A stretch of DNA of 34,513 bases, from positions 1-34,513 of IMG/VR virus record IMGVR_UViG_3300032315_000148, one strand, 5' to 3'. The notes under the pieces are model-generated. The model saw only the letters and a program-made list of their open reading frames with translations, searched no databases and was not told where the DNA came from. Shown here piece after piece: positions 16,165-23,881 of the stretch (within the stretch, counting starts at the first letter, position 1; each line of letters opens with the position of its first letter). This DNA comes from a virus. Made by a program: the position numbers and the translations under genes.

Positions 16165-17459
16165 TACTTACCCTTCGTTACGTTTAGACCTTGCAGGTAG
16201 TTTGCTAAATCAACCATAAACGGTGTGTAACCAGCCTTCTCTATTGTTTTCTGACCTTTTGCTTCAAGTGCTTTTCTTGCAAGCATCGCAAATGGGTCGT
16301 ATGTACGAGCCATTGTGGATTCACCACCAGCAGGACCAACATACTTACCTGAACCAACATCTGGAACAGTCTTGTACGTATCTCCTTGTGACACAATTCT
16401 TTGTGCCTCTTGAATCTTTGATTGATTCTTTTCCAAAAAGTTTGTGTATTTATTTTGAGCACTCAAATATTGTTTATACTTGAAATCATTTCCGGGGTCT
16501 TTTTCGTATGCTGCTTTCGCTGCATCAAGTGTTTCTTTTCTTGTATCAAGACCAACTTTTGGACCAGCAGCACTTTCAAGAATATTTGTAGCACCACGCA
16601 TTTCATCGTAACGCTGTTCACCCTTTTGTTTTTGAGAAGACTTAAATTGGCTATTGAGTTTGTCAAAAATACTTTTCATTGCCTTCAAATTTTTTTCAGC
16701 ATCCTTTAGTACCTGCTTTGCAGACTCACGATTCTCTGGTGTAGCAGTTGTCAACATTTGTTTTGCTGTGTTGTAATTACGCTGAGCAACAGTCATGTTG
16801 CTTTGTGCATCGGCAAACCCCGCTGGTTTACCAGATACAGCATTCTGTGAAACACCACGTGCACCCATGCGACCAAGAGCATCCATAGCGTTCTCATCAA
16901 CGCCACCAGACATAAGTTTTGCGCCACTACCAACAGCGCCAGTCTCGTAACGAGGTCTAGCAGCCTCAATAGCGTTGCTCATCTCACCAATGAACGGAAA
17001 CACATCCTGTGGAGTGAAACGAGCATTAGGGTCACGCAAACCAATCTGTTGCCAATATGGCTGGTTACTTGGTTGAGACAAGGCAGTAGTATGAGACTGC
17101 CTTTCACTAATCAATGTGCTAGTCAAATCAAACAAATCTTTTGAAGTTATGTTTGCTGGAGCATTGCCACTCTCAATCGAGTTAATAATGTCCTGCTTGA
17201 TTTGCCACTCAGGAACACCATCTTCAACCATCTTTGCAATGGACTTTCTAATGTCCATTGGGTCAGGGATACCCTCAACCTGCAACCAAGTAGGTCGGTA
17301 CTGCTGGAATAGTTGTGCTTGGTCTGGCTGGTTATTTATGCCAAGTTGTGGGCCAAATAACTTCATCACCTCGTCTTGGGACATACCACCAGCACGCAAG
17401 CGCTTAATCAGCGCTAGGAGTTGGTTGTTGTCCTGATTAGGGTCTACTTCTCCAGCCAT
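16164..17459 (-). CDS. putative internal virion protein (coiled-coil)
   Basis: 431 residues, rich in Gln, Lys, Ala and Asn, without cysteine or a membrane span. The N-terminus (DPNQDNNQLLALIKRLRAGGMSQDEVMKLFG) is helical. The middle has SGGVDENAMDALGRMGARGVSQNAVSGKPAGF, and residues 220-350 are nearly continuous charged helix (YNTAKQMLTTATPENRESAK, EKNLKAMKSIFDKLNS). This composition is like the inner-core and ejection proteins of short-tailed phages, but no specific family was recognised. GTAACAA lies 14 nt before its ATG, and no purine-rich ribosome site is evident. Its stop overlaps the start of the giant gene, so the two are probably made together. Confidence 0.78.
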   Translation of the reverse strand: MAGEVDPNQDNNQLLALIKRLRAGGMSQDEVMKLFGPQLGINNQPDQAQLFQQYRPTWLQVEGIPDPMDIRKSIAKMVEDGVPEWQIKQDIINSIESGNAPANITSKDLFDLTSTLISERQSHTTALSQPSNQPYWQQIGLRDPNARFTPQDVFPFIGEMSNAIEAARPRYETGAVGSGAKLMSGGVDENAMDALGRMGARGVSQNAVSGKPAGFADAQSNMTVAQRNYNTAKQMLTTATPENRESAKQVLKDAEKNLKAMKSIFDKLNSQFKSSQKQKGEQRYDEMRGATNILESAAGPKVGLDTRKETLDAAKAAYEKDPGNDFKYKQYLSAQNKYTNFLEKNQSKIQEAQRIVSQGDTYKTVPDVGSGKYVGPAGGESTMARTYDPFAMLARKALEAKGQKTIEKAGYTPFMVDLANYLQGLNVTKGK

Positions 17460-17476
17460 ACTGTATGCGGACTTTG

Positions 17477-18472
17477 TTACCTACCAGAACCAAAACCCGG
17501 TCCAAACATGTTGTTCAAACCCGAAAAGTCAATTTGGCTCAAGTCAAGTGGAAGATTGGAAAAATCCTCTACTGGTGGTGGTGTAGGTGGATTCAATTTT
17601 GTAACGTCAATACCCGCTTGTGCCAGTAGTTGGGCAAGAGCAAACTTTTGCTGTTCAGCCTGAGCCTCAGCCTCAGCCTTTTTCTGAGCAATTTGGTTAG
17701 CCAAGTCAACAAGAGCCTGACTAGCGTTAGTCTGCAACTGACCCTGATAGTTGGCACGATTTGCACCAAGATTTGCCTGAGCAAACTGATTAGCAAGTTC
17801 TGCCTCAGCAGAACGTGACTGCTGACCACTTGACGAAATTTGTGCTAGTGCTGATAACAGGTCTTGTTGGTTGGATTGACCAGACTGAAGTTCTGCATTC
17901 AACATGTTCTGATAATCGCCAATATTTGCATTATTGGCGGTTAGCAAACCTTCAAGAGCATTTCTAACTGGCACAGCCTGAGGTGCCTGCATGCCAGCGT
18001 AAGGGTTCTGATAACCCGACAACGCTTTCACTAAGTTCTGGTATCCGGTATCGGTGAAACCTTGAGCCTGAGCATAACCCTCATTCAAAGAAGCAAGACT
18101 TCGTGCAAGTTGCTCATTGATTCCCTGTTCTGATGTTCCCTGCATTTTATCAAGAGCCGAAATATAGTTCCTTGAAGAATCACCATAAGCACCAGATTTA
18201 TACAGATTGGTTAATGCTGCATTTTGTGCAGCAAGATTTTCTGCAGCCTTATTTGCTGCTCCAGTTTCTTTTTGTACTTGGTACTGAAACTTTAGTTTGT
18301 TGAGAATGTCTGACGCTTTTGTTTTACTTCCAGTTCCAGAACCAGTTCCACCACCAAGATTCAATCCCGGCAAATCCCAGTTTTGACCATCAGCCCAATC
18401 TTGAAATTGTTCTATGGTCATATCACCAATGCCCTGATTATTCATTGGTCCTCTTCCGCTATAAACAGTCAT
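17477..18472 (-). CDS. putative internal virion protein, Gln/Ala-rich
   Basis: 331 residues. Residues 1-50 are Gly/Gln/Trp-rich (QFQDWADGQNWDLPGLNLGG, then GTGSGTGSKTKA). Residues 60-280 are an almost unbroken Ala/Gln/Asn/Leu helix series (AAENLAAQNAALTNLYKSG, RSAEAELANQFAQANLGAN). The end is a Pro-rich linker and a short FSNLPLDLSQIDFSGLNNMF tail. Such Q/A-rich helical proteins next to a giant protein fit the T7 gp14/gp15 type of ejection protein, by position and composition only. The start shares a base with the stop of the upstream gene. The word TGTGCTAG (plus strand) occurs at 17841-17848 within it. Confidence 0.75.
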   Translation of the reverse strand: MTVYSGRGPMNNQGIGDMTIEQFQDWADGQNWDLPGLNLGGGTGSGTGSKTKASDILNKLKFQYQVQKETGAANKAAENLAAQNAALTNLYKSGAYGDSSRNYISALDKMQGTSEQGINEQLARSLASLNEGYAQAQGFTDTGYQNLVKALSGYQNPYAGMQAPQAVPVRNALEGLLTANNANIGDYQNMLNAELQSGQSNQQDLLSALAQISSSGQQSRSAEAELANQFAQANLGANRANYQGQLQTNASQALVDLANQIAQKKAEAEAQAEQQKFALAQLLAQAGIDVTKLNPPTPPPVEDFSNLPLDLSQIDFSGLNNMFGPGFGSGR

Positions 18473-18903
18473 TAGAATCCCGCCCTTCTAGCCATAACAA
18501 TTTGCGCATCTTCCGCAATTTGTCGCAGTTTTTCTGCTTCTAAATCTAAATTACCACCCCTAATTGCATCAAGTGCCTGCTTTTCCTGCAAGTCATACTG
18601 ACCCAACTCTCGCAACATTGACTGTTGCAAATCTGACTCAGATTGCATTCTTTGCTTAGCAAACTCCATCAATCCCTTTTTGTATATTCCAGAACGAACA
18701 TTTGGTGAAGACACTCCACGCTTACCAAACGTTGCTTGATATGGCTGTAGTTGTTTGTCGTAAGACTGTGCAAGGTCACGAAAACTTCTTCCAGAACTCT
18801 GGACAGCACCTTCACGTGAATACCTAGCCATAGCGGCCTGCGGCGCATACTGTTGCTCCAAGGCACGTCTGCGTGCTTCATAAATGCTTGGGTCAAACGC
18901 CAT
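18472..18903 (-). CDS. putative small virion protein
   Basis: 143 residues. It opens MAFDPSIYEARRRALEQQY and is dominated by Arg/Gln/Ala helices, with a looser Ser/Gly/Arg middle (SSGRSFRDLAQSYDKQL, KRGVSSPNVRSGIYKKG). No cysteines, membrane span or catalytic motif were seen. It sits between the fibre-like gene cluster and the internal virion proteins, with base-sharing stop/start overlaps, and has the same Gln-rich character as its neighbours. A minor internal structural protein is the likeliest role. Confidence 0.7.
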   Translation of the reverse strand: MAFDPSIYEARRRALEQQYAPQAAMARYSREGAVQSSGRSFRDLAQSYDKQLQPYQATFGKRGVSSPNVRSGIYKKGLMEFAKQRMQSESDLQQSMLRELGQYDLQEKQALDAIRGGNLDLEAEKLRQIAEDAQIVMARRAGF

Positions 18904-19075
18904 ATTGTTTTACTGCCTTCCTGTCTTCCTGAGCCTTCTTACGGTTGGCTTCCATGTCGTCTATCCTCTTATTCAACTTGTCAATCTCCATAATCAAAGA
19001 CGACGCAATCTGACGGATTGCTGTCGCATCCGTTGACTTGAGTGCTGTCAATGCTGGAATTGAAAAAGAATCCAT
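18893..19075 (-). CDS. small coiled-coil protein
   Basis: 60 residues. The first half, MDSFSIPALTALKSTDATAIRQIASS, leads into a coiled coil, LIMEIDKLNKRIDDMEANRKKAQEDRKA, with heptad-spaced Leu/Ile/Met. The gene overlaps its neighbours by 11 bases on one side and one base on the other. The function is unknown; a minor structural or chaperone role in the tail module would fit. Confidence 0.65.
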   Translation of the reverse strand: MDSFSIPALTALKSTDATAIRQIASSLIMEIDKLNKRIDDMEANRKKAQEDRKAVKQYGV

Positions 19076-19341
19076 TATCCAAATACCTGACCTGCTAGCA
19101 CAATCTGGTCATTTTCAGCAACGCTAGAATCAAGTTTTGCATAAGTTACAGCACCATCTGCAATCTTGAGAGTTGATACAGCGTTAGTTGCAAGTTTTGC
19201 GTTTGTAATAACCGAAGAATCAATGTTTGTTCCATCTGACAAACCGTTGACATACAACGATATAGCCGTCATGTTGGCATTCATTTCTGATGCTTCAGCA
19301 ATAGTTCCGCTAACAAACGAGTGTGGAATTATAATTGCCAT
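19075..19341 (-). CDS. short tail-fibre-like structural protein
   Basis: 88 residues. The start, PHSFVSGTIAEASEMNANMTAISLYVNGL, matches the virion-attachment region of many phage tail fibres (the 'xFVxGTxAxAxxxNANxT' pattern). The remainder has the repeat-like NAKLATNAVSTLKIADGAVTYAKL typical of fibre shafts. It is much shorter than a complete fibre, so it may be an adaptor, a trimeric shaft piece or a remnant. AGGAT lies just before its ATG, together with GTAACAG at 19346-19352. The word CTAGCACA (plus strand) is at 19095-19102, inside the C-terminal codons. Confidence 0.75.
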   Translation of the reverse strand: MAIIIPHSFVSGTIAEASEMNANMTAISLYVNGLSDGTNIDSSVITNAKLATNAVSTLKIADGAVTYAKLDSSVAENDQIVLAGQVFG

Positions 19342-20957
19342 TATCCTGTTACCTTTCGTGAATTAAACTTGTATGAGATACTGTCAATACCCCATGACAG
19401 ACCAGTTGGTCCAGTAAAGAGCAACTGCACAGAACGTGCCAGTCCAAGGTTTGAGCCACGCACAACCTGTGCACCTTCGGCCTGTACACCCCATCTTCCA
19501 GAACCCCAACGACCTTCACCCCAAACCATTCCGGTTGCGGATGCATCAATAGAAATATCAAACGTCTTACGTTCGTTTCCACTAGCCTCTTCAAAGTTGT
19601 GAAACACTTTGACATTGACTGTGCGAGCAGTATCTGACTGTTTGATAACAATGTCTGGTCTACGCCACATTTTCTTCATTGAGTAAGAACGACCATCAAC
19701 CCAACCAGTTCTGTAATAAGAAATAAAATTTGTTTCAACAGTTGCCAACAAATCGGTTTCAGCCTCAAAGGCATCAACCCTTAGAACTCGTGGAATGTTT
19801 GGGTGAATAACAAGACCGTATGTTGTACCACTAGAAGATGTGAAGTCTGTTCCACCAATAACACCATAATTGTCAGCGGTTGAAACCAATGTGTATGCAC
19901 CACGCTGACCAATGCTTGGGTCAAAAATCAAGTTAACAGTTGCGTTTGAAACAGTTGTTGTCTTTGAGTAAGGCAAAGACAACCAAACACGACGGTTGAC
20001 ATAAGACACAGAAATAGTTGATGTAGCGGCATCATTCACATAGTTGTTTGGGTAAATGGAGTTAAAGTTGTCAGATAAATCAACAATGCTCGAACCGTTG
20101 TAGAAAAACAAACCATTTGGGTGTGAGTAAAAGTAAATGCCGTTCTCTGCAACAGCAACCTTGTTTGGCGAGTCAACACCAAGCCGTGCTGTGAGTTCAA
20201 CAATAGCAAAGTCTGCCGTTTCGTAGCCGTAAACAATGTAAATTGAGTTTGGTTTGAAAACAATCAACTGACCTGCATAGACAGCAAGTGCCTTGATTCC
20301 ATCTCCACCACCGAGGAAATCAATATAATCATCAGCAGCCCAGTCATTTGGCTCAGCCTCATGAGACCAATGAAGCCTGTTTACATGAGTGGTTAAGTCG
20401 GTTCTAACTCCTGCAGCAAACATTTTGTTTGCATGCACGGCAATATGTTCACATTGTGGAAAACGATTTCGTGCTGGAGAGTTGTAGTTATTGTTAAAGT
20501 CTCCAGCCGCATCTATAATTGCAATAGCGGTTGCATAGGTGCTACCAGTCTCCCAATAATAAGTAGAAGTCCCACTTGTTCCAGTTGCAATATAAAGTTG
20601 ACTACCCCAGTTGGAAAACGATGCACCATAAGTATTAGATGCGACAATGTTATTTCCAGAAGAATACTGTAACTGCGTAAAATTAGTACCACTAGAATGA
20701 AACACCCCAGTACTACTGGCAAGCATTACTCTAGGTGATGCGCCATAAAAAGCATGCAGACGATGTGGGTTCCATGTGCCAGTTATAGCCGTTGAGTTAA
20801 TCTCACGCATAGCACCACGAGTAAACAAACCACCACGTGGGTCAATTTCAACATTCAACATGTCAGGTGACTCATTGCGAGCCAACTGAAATTGGTCTGC
20901 CCTGAGGTTTAGACCACCTGTGAAGTCGTCGTAGCGTTCAACGGATACATTGCTCAT
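19341..20957 (-). CDS. tail nozzle / tail tubular protein B-like
   Basis: 538 residues, almost entirely predicted beta. The N-terminus, YDDFTGGLNLRADQFQLARNESPDMLNVEIDPRGGLFTRGAM, is the conserved opening of short-tailed-phage nozzle proteins (the 'F.GG.N.r......nE..d..N.d....G....R.G' pattern). Repeated strand blocks follow (HVNRLHWSHEAEPNDW, IKALAVYAGQLIVFKPNSIYIVYG), suggesting a beta-propeller like T7 gp12 or P22 gp10. In the virion it would continue the channel below the head-tail adaptor encoded next door. The start overlaps the adaptor stop by four bases (ATGA). Confidence 0.78.
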   Translation of the reverse strand: MSNVSVERYDDFTGGLNLRADQFQLARNESPDMLNVEIDPRGGLFTRGAMREINSTAITGTWNPHRLHAFYGASPRVMLASSTGVFHSSGTNFTQLQYSSGNNIVASNTYGASFSNWGSQLYIATGTSGTSTYYWETGSTYATAIAIIDAAGDFNNNYNSPARNRFPQCEHIAVHANKMFAAGVRTDLTTHVNRLHWSHEAEPNDWAADDYIDFLGGGDGIKALAVYAGQLIVFKPNSIYIVYGYETADFAIVELTARLGVDSPNKVAVAENGIYFYSHPNGLFFYNGSSIVDLSDNFNSIYPNNYVNDAATSTISVSYVNRRVWLSLPYSKTTTVSNATVNLIFDPSIGQRGAYTLVSTADNYGVIGGTDFTSSSGTTYGLVIHPNIPRVLRVDAFEAETDLLATVETNFISYYRTGWVDGRSYSMKKMWRRPDIVIKQSDTARTVNVKVFHNFEEASGNERKTFDISIDASATGMVWGEGRWGSGRWGVQAEGAQVVRGSNLGLARSVQLLFTGPTGLSWGIDSISYKFNSRKVTG

Positions 20958-21649
20958 TGTCCAAGTGTCGCTCCAAGCGTCTGCAACCAGCGACGCATAG
21001 TTGGATACTGGCGACCACCAGACATAATAACCGGCTGTGCGCTTGATGCTTTCATCAAGTCACGGCGAGCAAGACCAACACCCTCTTCAAATGAGTTCAT
21101 GTACATCTGCGACAACTGTGCATCTTCTTGACGCTGATACACACGGGCTAGCACAAAATAAGGCAACAAAGCATGAAACCATTCATCAAGGTCAATGGTC
21201 TCGCCAGTATTAGTCAACCATGTGTACAGAGGGTTTCTAAAAGCACGAACAGTCATTGGATAGATGGCATCAGGCTTAGCCCACAACTGAATCTTCTTAT
21301 CCCAGAATGAATAAAAGTATGGTCGTGAAGGCACATCAGTATTTCCAAGCCAAATATCTTCTGCTTGGTTGTAATCAATCAAAGTCAGACGATTACCAGA
21401 TGTGCTCGAATCCACAACCGAGATAATCTCACGAATGTCACCAATTGTAGAGATTGTGTATTCACGTTGACCAATTACAGTGTTAAAGGTGTAAGTCTCT
21501 TGAAGGTACGGCCATCTGCGCTCTAAAGAATAAATACGTTGGAAGCCCTCACGAGCAAACTGGTCAACAATACTGTCAGGCAAATCCACTTCATCAAGGT
21601 CAGCCATATTCCTAACTTGGGTGCGAAGTTGTGTGAGAGTAATGCTCAT
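20954..21649 (-). CDS. head-tail adaptor / tail tubular protein A-like
   Basis: 231 residues. The first 45, LTQLRTQVRNMADLDEVDLPDSIVDQFAREGFQRIYSLERRWPYLQE, form the helical start typical of podovirus adaptors (T7 gp11, P22 gp4 and related proteins). A strand-rich middle (QREYTISTIGDIREIISVV, KKIQLWAKPDAIYPMTVRAF) and a helical DEWFHALLPYFVLARVYQRQED block follow. It would dock onto the portal and carry the nozzle protein encoded just downstream. The ATGA overlap with the next gene supports joint expression. The word CTAGCACA is at 21148-21155. Confidence 0.8.
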   Translation of the reverse strand: MSITLTQLRTQVRNMADLDEVDLPDSIVDQFAREGFQRIYSLERRWPYLQETYTFNTVIGQREYTISTIGDIREIISVVDSSTSGNRLTLIDYNQAEDIWLGNTDVPSRPYFYSFWDKKIQLWAKPDAIYPMTVRAFRNPLYTWLTNTGETIDLDEWFHALLPYFVLARVYQRQEDAQLSQMYMNSFEEGVGLARRDLMKASSAQPVIMSGGRQYPTMRRWLQTLGATLGQ

Positions 21650-21864
21650 TTAGCCTGCCCTTGTGACCTTAGGTGTCCGATGCAGTAGTCCGTACCCCGT
21701 GCCTTTGGACCTTCACAGGTATCCTCTTTGGCGATACAACGGTTGCGACCTACGTATGGCGCAGATGGAGCAGCAATCTTTGCTCCCGCTGTTGGGGCTA
21801 GGCGGATACCAGATACTGGCGTTCCGTAATACGATTGGGCAGGTACGGCGTTTTTCATATACAA
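21646..21864 (-). CDS. small putative zinc-binding protein
   Basis: 72 residues from ATG 21864, or 70 from ATG 21858, which would better match the 14-16 nt spacing from GTAACAA (21875-21881) seen before other late genes. The N-terminal half is Ala/Pro/Gly-rich and flexible. The C-terminal half holds C43, C50, C61 and H64 in NRCIAKEDTCEG and TDYCIGHLRSQ, a likely four-ligand zinc site of a kind I know from actinophage small proteins. Placed between adaptor and capsid genes, it may be a minor head or assembly factor. The function is unproven. Confidence 0.75.
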   Translation of the reverse strand: MYMKNAVPAQSYYGTPVSGIRLAPTAGAKIAAPSAPYVGRNRCIAKEDTCEGPKARGTDYCIGHLRSQGQAK

Positions 21865-21884
21865 CTACCCCAATTTGTTACATA

Positions 21885-21904
21885 TCCCCACCTTTCGGTG
21901 GGGA
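21885..21904 (-). promoter_or_regulatory. intercistronic stem-loop with GNRA loop
   Basis: Read leftward, TCCCCACC pairs with GGTGGGGA around a GAAA tetraloop: eight perfect base pairs in the gap between the genes ending at 21914 and starting at 21864. The transcript continues as TATGTAACAAATT, not a U run, so an RNA-processing or stability element fits better than a terminator. Confidence 0.55.
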
Positions 21905-21913
21905 CAATGTTAA

Positions 21914-22273
21914 CTACTTTTTGCCAGCCTTCTTTGCTTTTTTTTCGCCAGCACGCTTTGCCTGGTCTACACCACGTTGAGCAGTTCGTCCGTATGGACC
22001 AACTCTAACTATTTCACCAGTTCTCCTAGAAGTATAAATTCCAGTACCACTTCTTGTTGGCATTTTTTTCATTGATTCAGCACTGGTATTTGTTCGGGTC
22101 CGAGTTCCAGCCAAATCGTTGTAAAACACACCTGTAGGACCTTTCCCACGCTTGTCAACATAACTTTGACCACTCTTTTTTCGTGCTGCAGCATCTTGTG
22201 TTAAGCGTGCAGATTGTGCTTTAATTGCTTTATCCGATGCACCAGTATTCTTTTTTGCTTTTCTCATTGCCAT
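21914..22273 (-). CDS. small very basic protein, unknown function
   Basis: 119 residues with a TAAGGAG ribosome site before the ATG. It is rich in Lys, Arg, Thr and Gly with few hydrophobic residues: it starts MAMRKAKKNTGASDKAIKAQ, has KRGKGPTGVFYNDLAGTRTRTN in the middle, and ends in a lysine/alanine tail (DQAKRAGEKKAKKAGKK). Only the segment near GIYTSRRTGEIVRVGPYG looks folded. A DNA-binding or head-internal basic protein is possible. The next two genes on both sides are also small and partly basic. I do not recognise a family. Confidence 0.7.
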   Translation of the reverse strand: MAMRKAKKNTGASDKAIKAQSARLTQDAAARKKSGQSYVDKRGKGPTGVFYNDLAGTRTRTNTSAESMKKMPTRSGTGIYTSRRTGEIVRVGPYGRTAQRGVDQAKRAGEKKAKKAGKK

Positions 22274-22284
22274 GACTATTCTCC

Positions 22285-22416
22285 TTAATACTTACTCTTT
22301 GATTTTGATTGCTTCTTGCTTTTACCACCCTTAGTTGGCGGGTAGGTAGAAGTCTTTGTGCCAGCCTTAGGACTTGCATCCGCATGGCTAGAAAGAATTG
22401 AATACTTGTAAGGCAT
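22285..22416 (-). CDS. 43-residue basic small protein
   Basis: This gene is very short but convincing. ATG at 22416 has a perfect AAGGAG seven nt upstream, and the reading frame is open to TAA at 22285. The product begins MPYKYSILSSHADASPKAGT and ends in a lysine/serine tail (KGGKSKKQSKSKSKY). It lies between the terminator-like hairpin at 22438-22463 and the basic protein at 22273. It may be a small structural peptide; the function is unknown. Confidence 0.65.
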   Translation of the reverse strand: MPYKYSILSSHADASPKAGTKTSTYPPTKGGKSKKQSKSKSKY

Positions 22417-22437
22417 TACTTTGCTCCTTTTGAAATA

Positions 22438-22463
22438 GGGGAGTGGGTTTCTGCCCACCCCCC
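22438..22463 (-). terminator. terminator-like hairpin after the capsid genes
   Basis: Read leftward, GGGG-x-GTGGG-type arms pair around a six-base loop: 22438-22441 with 22460-22463, and 22443-22447 with 22454-22458, with one mismatch. The transcript continues TATTTC, a weak U-rich end. It could lower transcription after the highly expressed capsid and decoration genes while allowing read-through. Confidence 0.5.
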
Positions 22464-22475
22464 AGATTCAATTAC

Positions 22476-22889
22476 TTATGCTCGGTAAATTGATACCGTG
22501 TTTGCTGCAGTGAATACTGCAACGAACGACGCTGACGATGCTGCTGCAACGGTTGCTGAACCCACAAGGGTCACTCCCGAAGCACCTGCAGTCAACGTAA
22601 TTGCATGTGTTGCGCTAGCAAGGTTCACCACGGTGAATCGGAAACTTGAACCGACTCCTTCGTCTGTGAACGCTGCACCCAACTCCGCACCAGTTGGTGT
22701 TGTCAACGCACGACCCGTTGTTGGGGTCATGGTGTAAACAACCTGTGCTGCACCAGCGAGTGTTGCTGCTGACTGTGTGGTAGCAGCGTCGGTTGCGGCA
22801 ACAACAGTTACCTTCTCCTCTTTTGCTGCCCACTCTTCAAGACGCTTACGTGTTACTGCGCCCTGTGTGTCGTTTGCTAATAGTGGCAT
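22476..22889 (-). CDS. putative capsid decoration/cement protein
   Basis: 137 residues from ATG 22889, preceded by AAGGAG. Longer frames start inside the capsid gene and lack support. The first 25 residues are mixed and charged (RKRLEEWAAKEEK). The rest is Ala/Thr/Val/Gly-rich beta sequence (VVYTMTPTTGRALTTPTGAEL, SFRFTVVNLASATHAITLTAGAS) resembling the small jelly-roll or beta-sandwich proteins on phage heads. Position directly after the major capsid gene and the strong ribosome site favour an abundant decoration protein. A proof would be its presence in virions; a tail or fibre role is the alternative. Confidence 0.65.
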   Translation of the reverse strand: MPLLANDTQGAVTRKRLEEWAAKEEKVTVVAATDAATTQSAATLAGAAQVVYTMTPTTGRALTTPTGAELGAAFTDEGVGSSFRFTVVNLASATHAITLTAGASGVTLVGSATVAAASSASFVAVFTAANTVSIYRA

Positions 22890-22915
22890 GTTTTTCTCCT
22901 TATTGGTTAGTGGTC

Positions 22916-23860
22916 TTAGGCGGTCTTTGCCGTGAGTTTGCCCTGCTTCGCACGGTTGCGACAGGTGAGGTTGCCGTAGCACATGATGAGCGCATAGCGA
23001 GCATCGGTGTCTTCTGGCTTGATGAAGTCCGTCTGAGCGAACCACTTGTTGCTGTGACCTACCAAGGTGAGGTACTTCGTGTTAAGGAAGTAGAACACAC
23101 CAGCGGTGCAATGCACGTCGTACATTACAGGAGCAGCCTTGAACAACAGGTTCTGGAATCCAGCATCTGCGGTCTTGGTGTCCGTGTAACGGAGGTTTGG
23201 CTGAAGCAATGCTTCGTACTTCTCAAACAAGGTCTGAGTTGTCAACAAGGTGTCTGGGTGGTCATTACCAACCGAAACGCTGTTGTAAGCGGTGCTCATT
23301 TGTGCAAGAGTCAACGCAGTTGCGGTGTTCTCTTCGTATGAACGCCAGAACTCGTTGCCTGAAGTTGCTGAGTTGATTCCACCAACGGTGTTGCCGGATT
23401 CAACCAAGTTACCAAGACCGTTCCAGTCCTTTGAACTGTTGCCAGTTCCGTCAGCAAAGAACATCTGGTTGAACGATTCACGCATTGACTCTTCTGCCTG
23501 CATAATCTTGGCTTCGAGCAAGTTGATGATTTCTTGTTCACCATTGTTCTTGGCTTCTTCAATACCGCTGATTGCGATGGATGCAGCGTACTGCTTCCAT
23601 TCGTACTCAGCAGCCGAGATGCCTTCCTGTGGTGCCAATGACAGCGAATCGTATCCGCTGTATGAAGCCACAGTTGAGTTCTTGCCGTAGATGAGTGGTT
23701 CAACAATCTTCGTACCGCCGTTGAGCATACGAATGCGACCGTTGTCCATCAACTTGTAGGTCAAAGGACGTGCTGTGAACACGTTGTCGGTTAGTTGCGA
23801 ACGGTAGTTCGCAAGGGTGGTTGAGAGCAACTGGTCAAAGTTGCTGTTTGCTGATGGCAT
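22916..23860 (-). CDS. major capsid protein (HK97-type fold likely)
   Basis: 314 residues with AAGGAG before the ATG. N-terminal sequence SNFDQLLSTTLANYRSQLTDNVFTARPLTYKL, then MLNGGTKIVEPLIYGKNSTVASYSGYDSL, and a long helix AKNNGEQEIINLLEAKIMQAEESMRESFNQMFFADGTG are typical of the N-arm, E-loop and spine helix of HK97-fold coat proteins in environmental phages. The later DHPDTLLTTQTLFEKYEALLQPNLRY and YGNLTCRNRAKQG are the usual A-domain and closing strands. Portal, scaffold, coat and adaptor occur in standard order, which makes the call firm. Confidence 0.88.
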   Translation of the reverse strand: MPSANSNFDQLLSTTLANYRSQLTDNVFTARPLTYKLMDNGRIRMLNGGTKIVEPLIYGKNSTVASYSGYDSLSLAPQEGISAAEYEWKQYAASIAISGIEEAKNNGEQEIINLLEAKIMQAEESMRESFNQMFFADGTGNSSKDWNGLGNLVESGNTVGGINSATSGNEFWRSYEENTATALTLAQMSTAYNSVSVGNDHPDTLLTTQTLFEKYEALLQPNLRYTDTKTADAGFQNLLFKAAPVMYDVHCTAGVFYFLNTKYLTLVGHSNKWFAQTDFIKPEDTDARYALIMCYGNLTCRNRAKQGKLTAKTA

Positions 23861-23881
23861 GATTTCTCCTTAAATAGAACG

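Noticed and set aside
19346-19352. GTAACAG before the 19341 start as another member of the GTAACRA series
   Set aside because: It is only four bases from the ATG and overlaps the AGGAT ribosome site, so it does not follow the spacing of the others.
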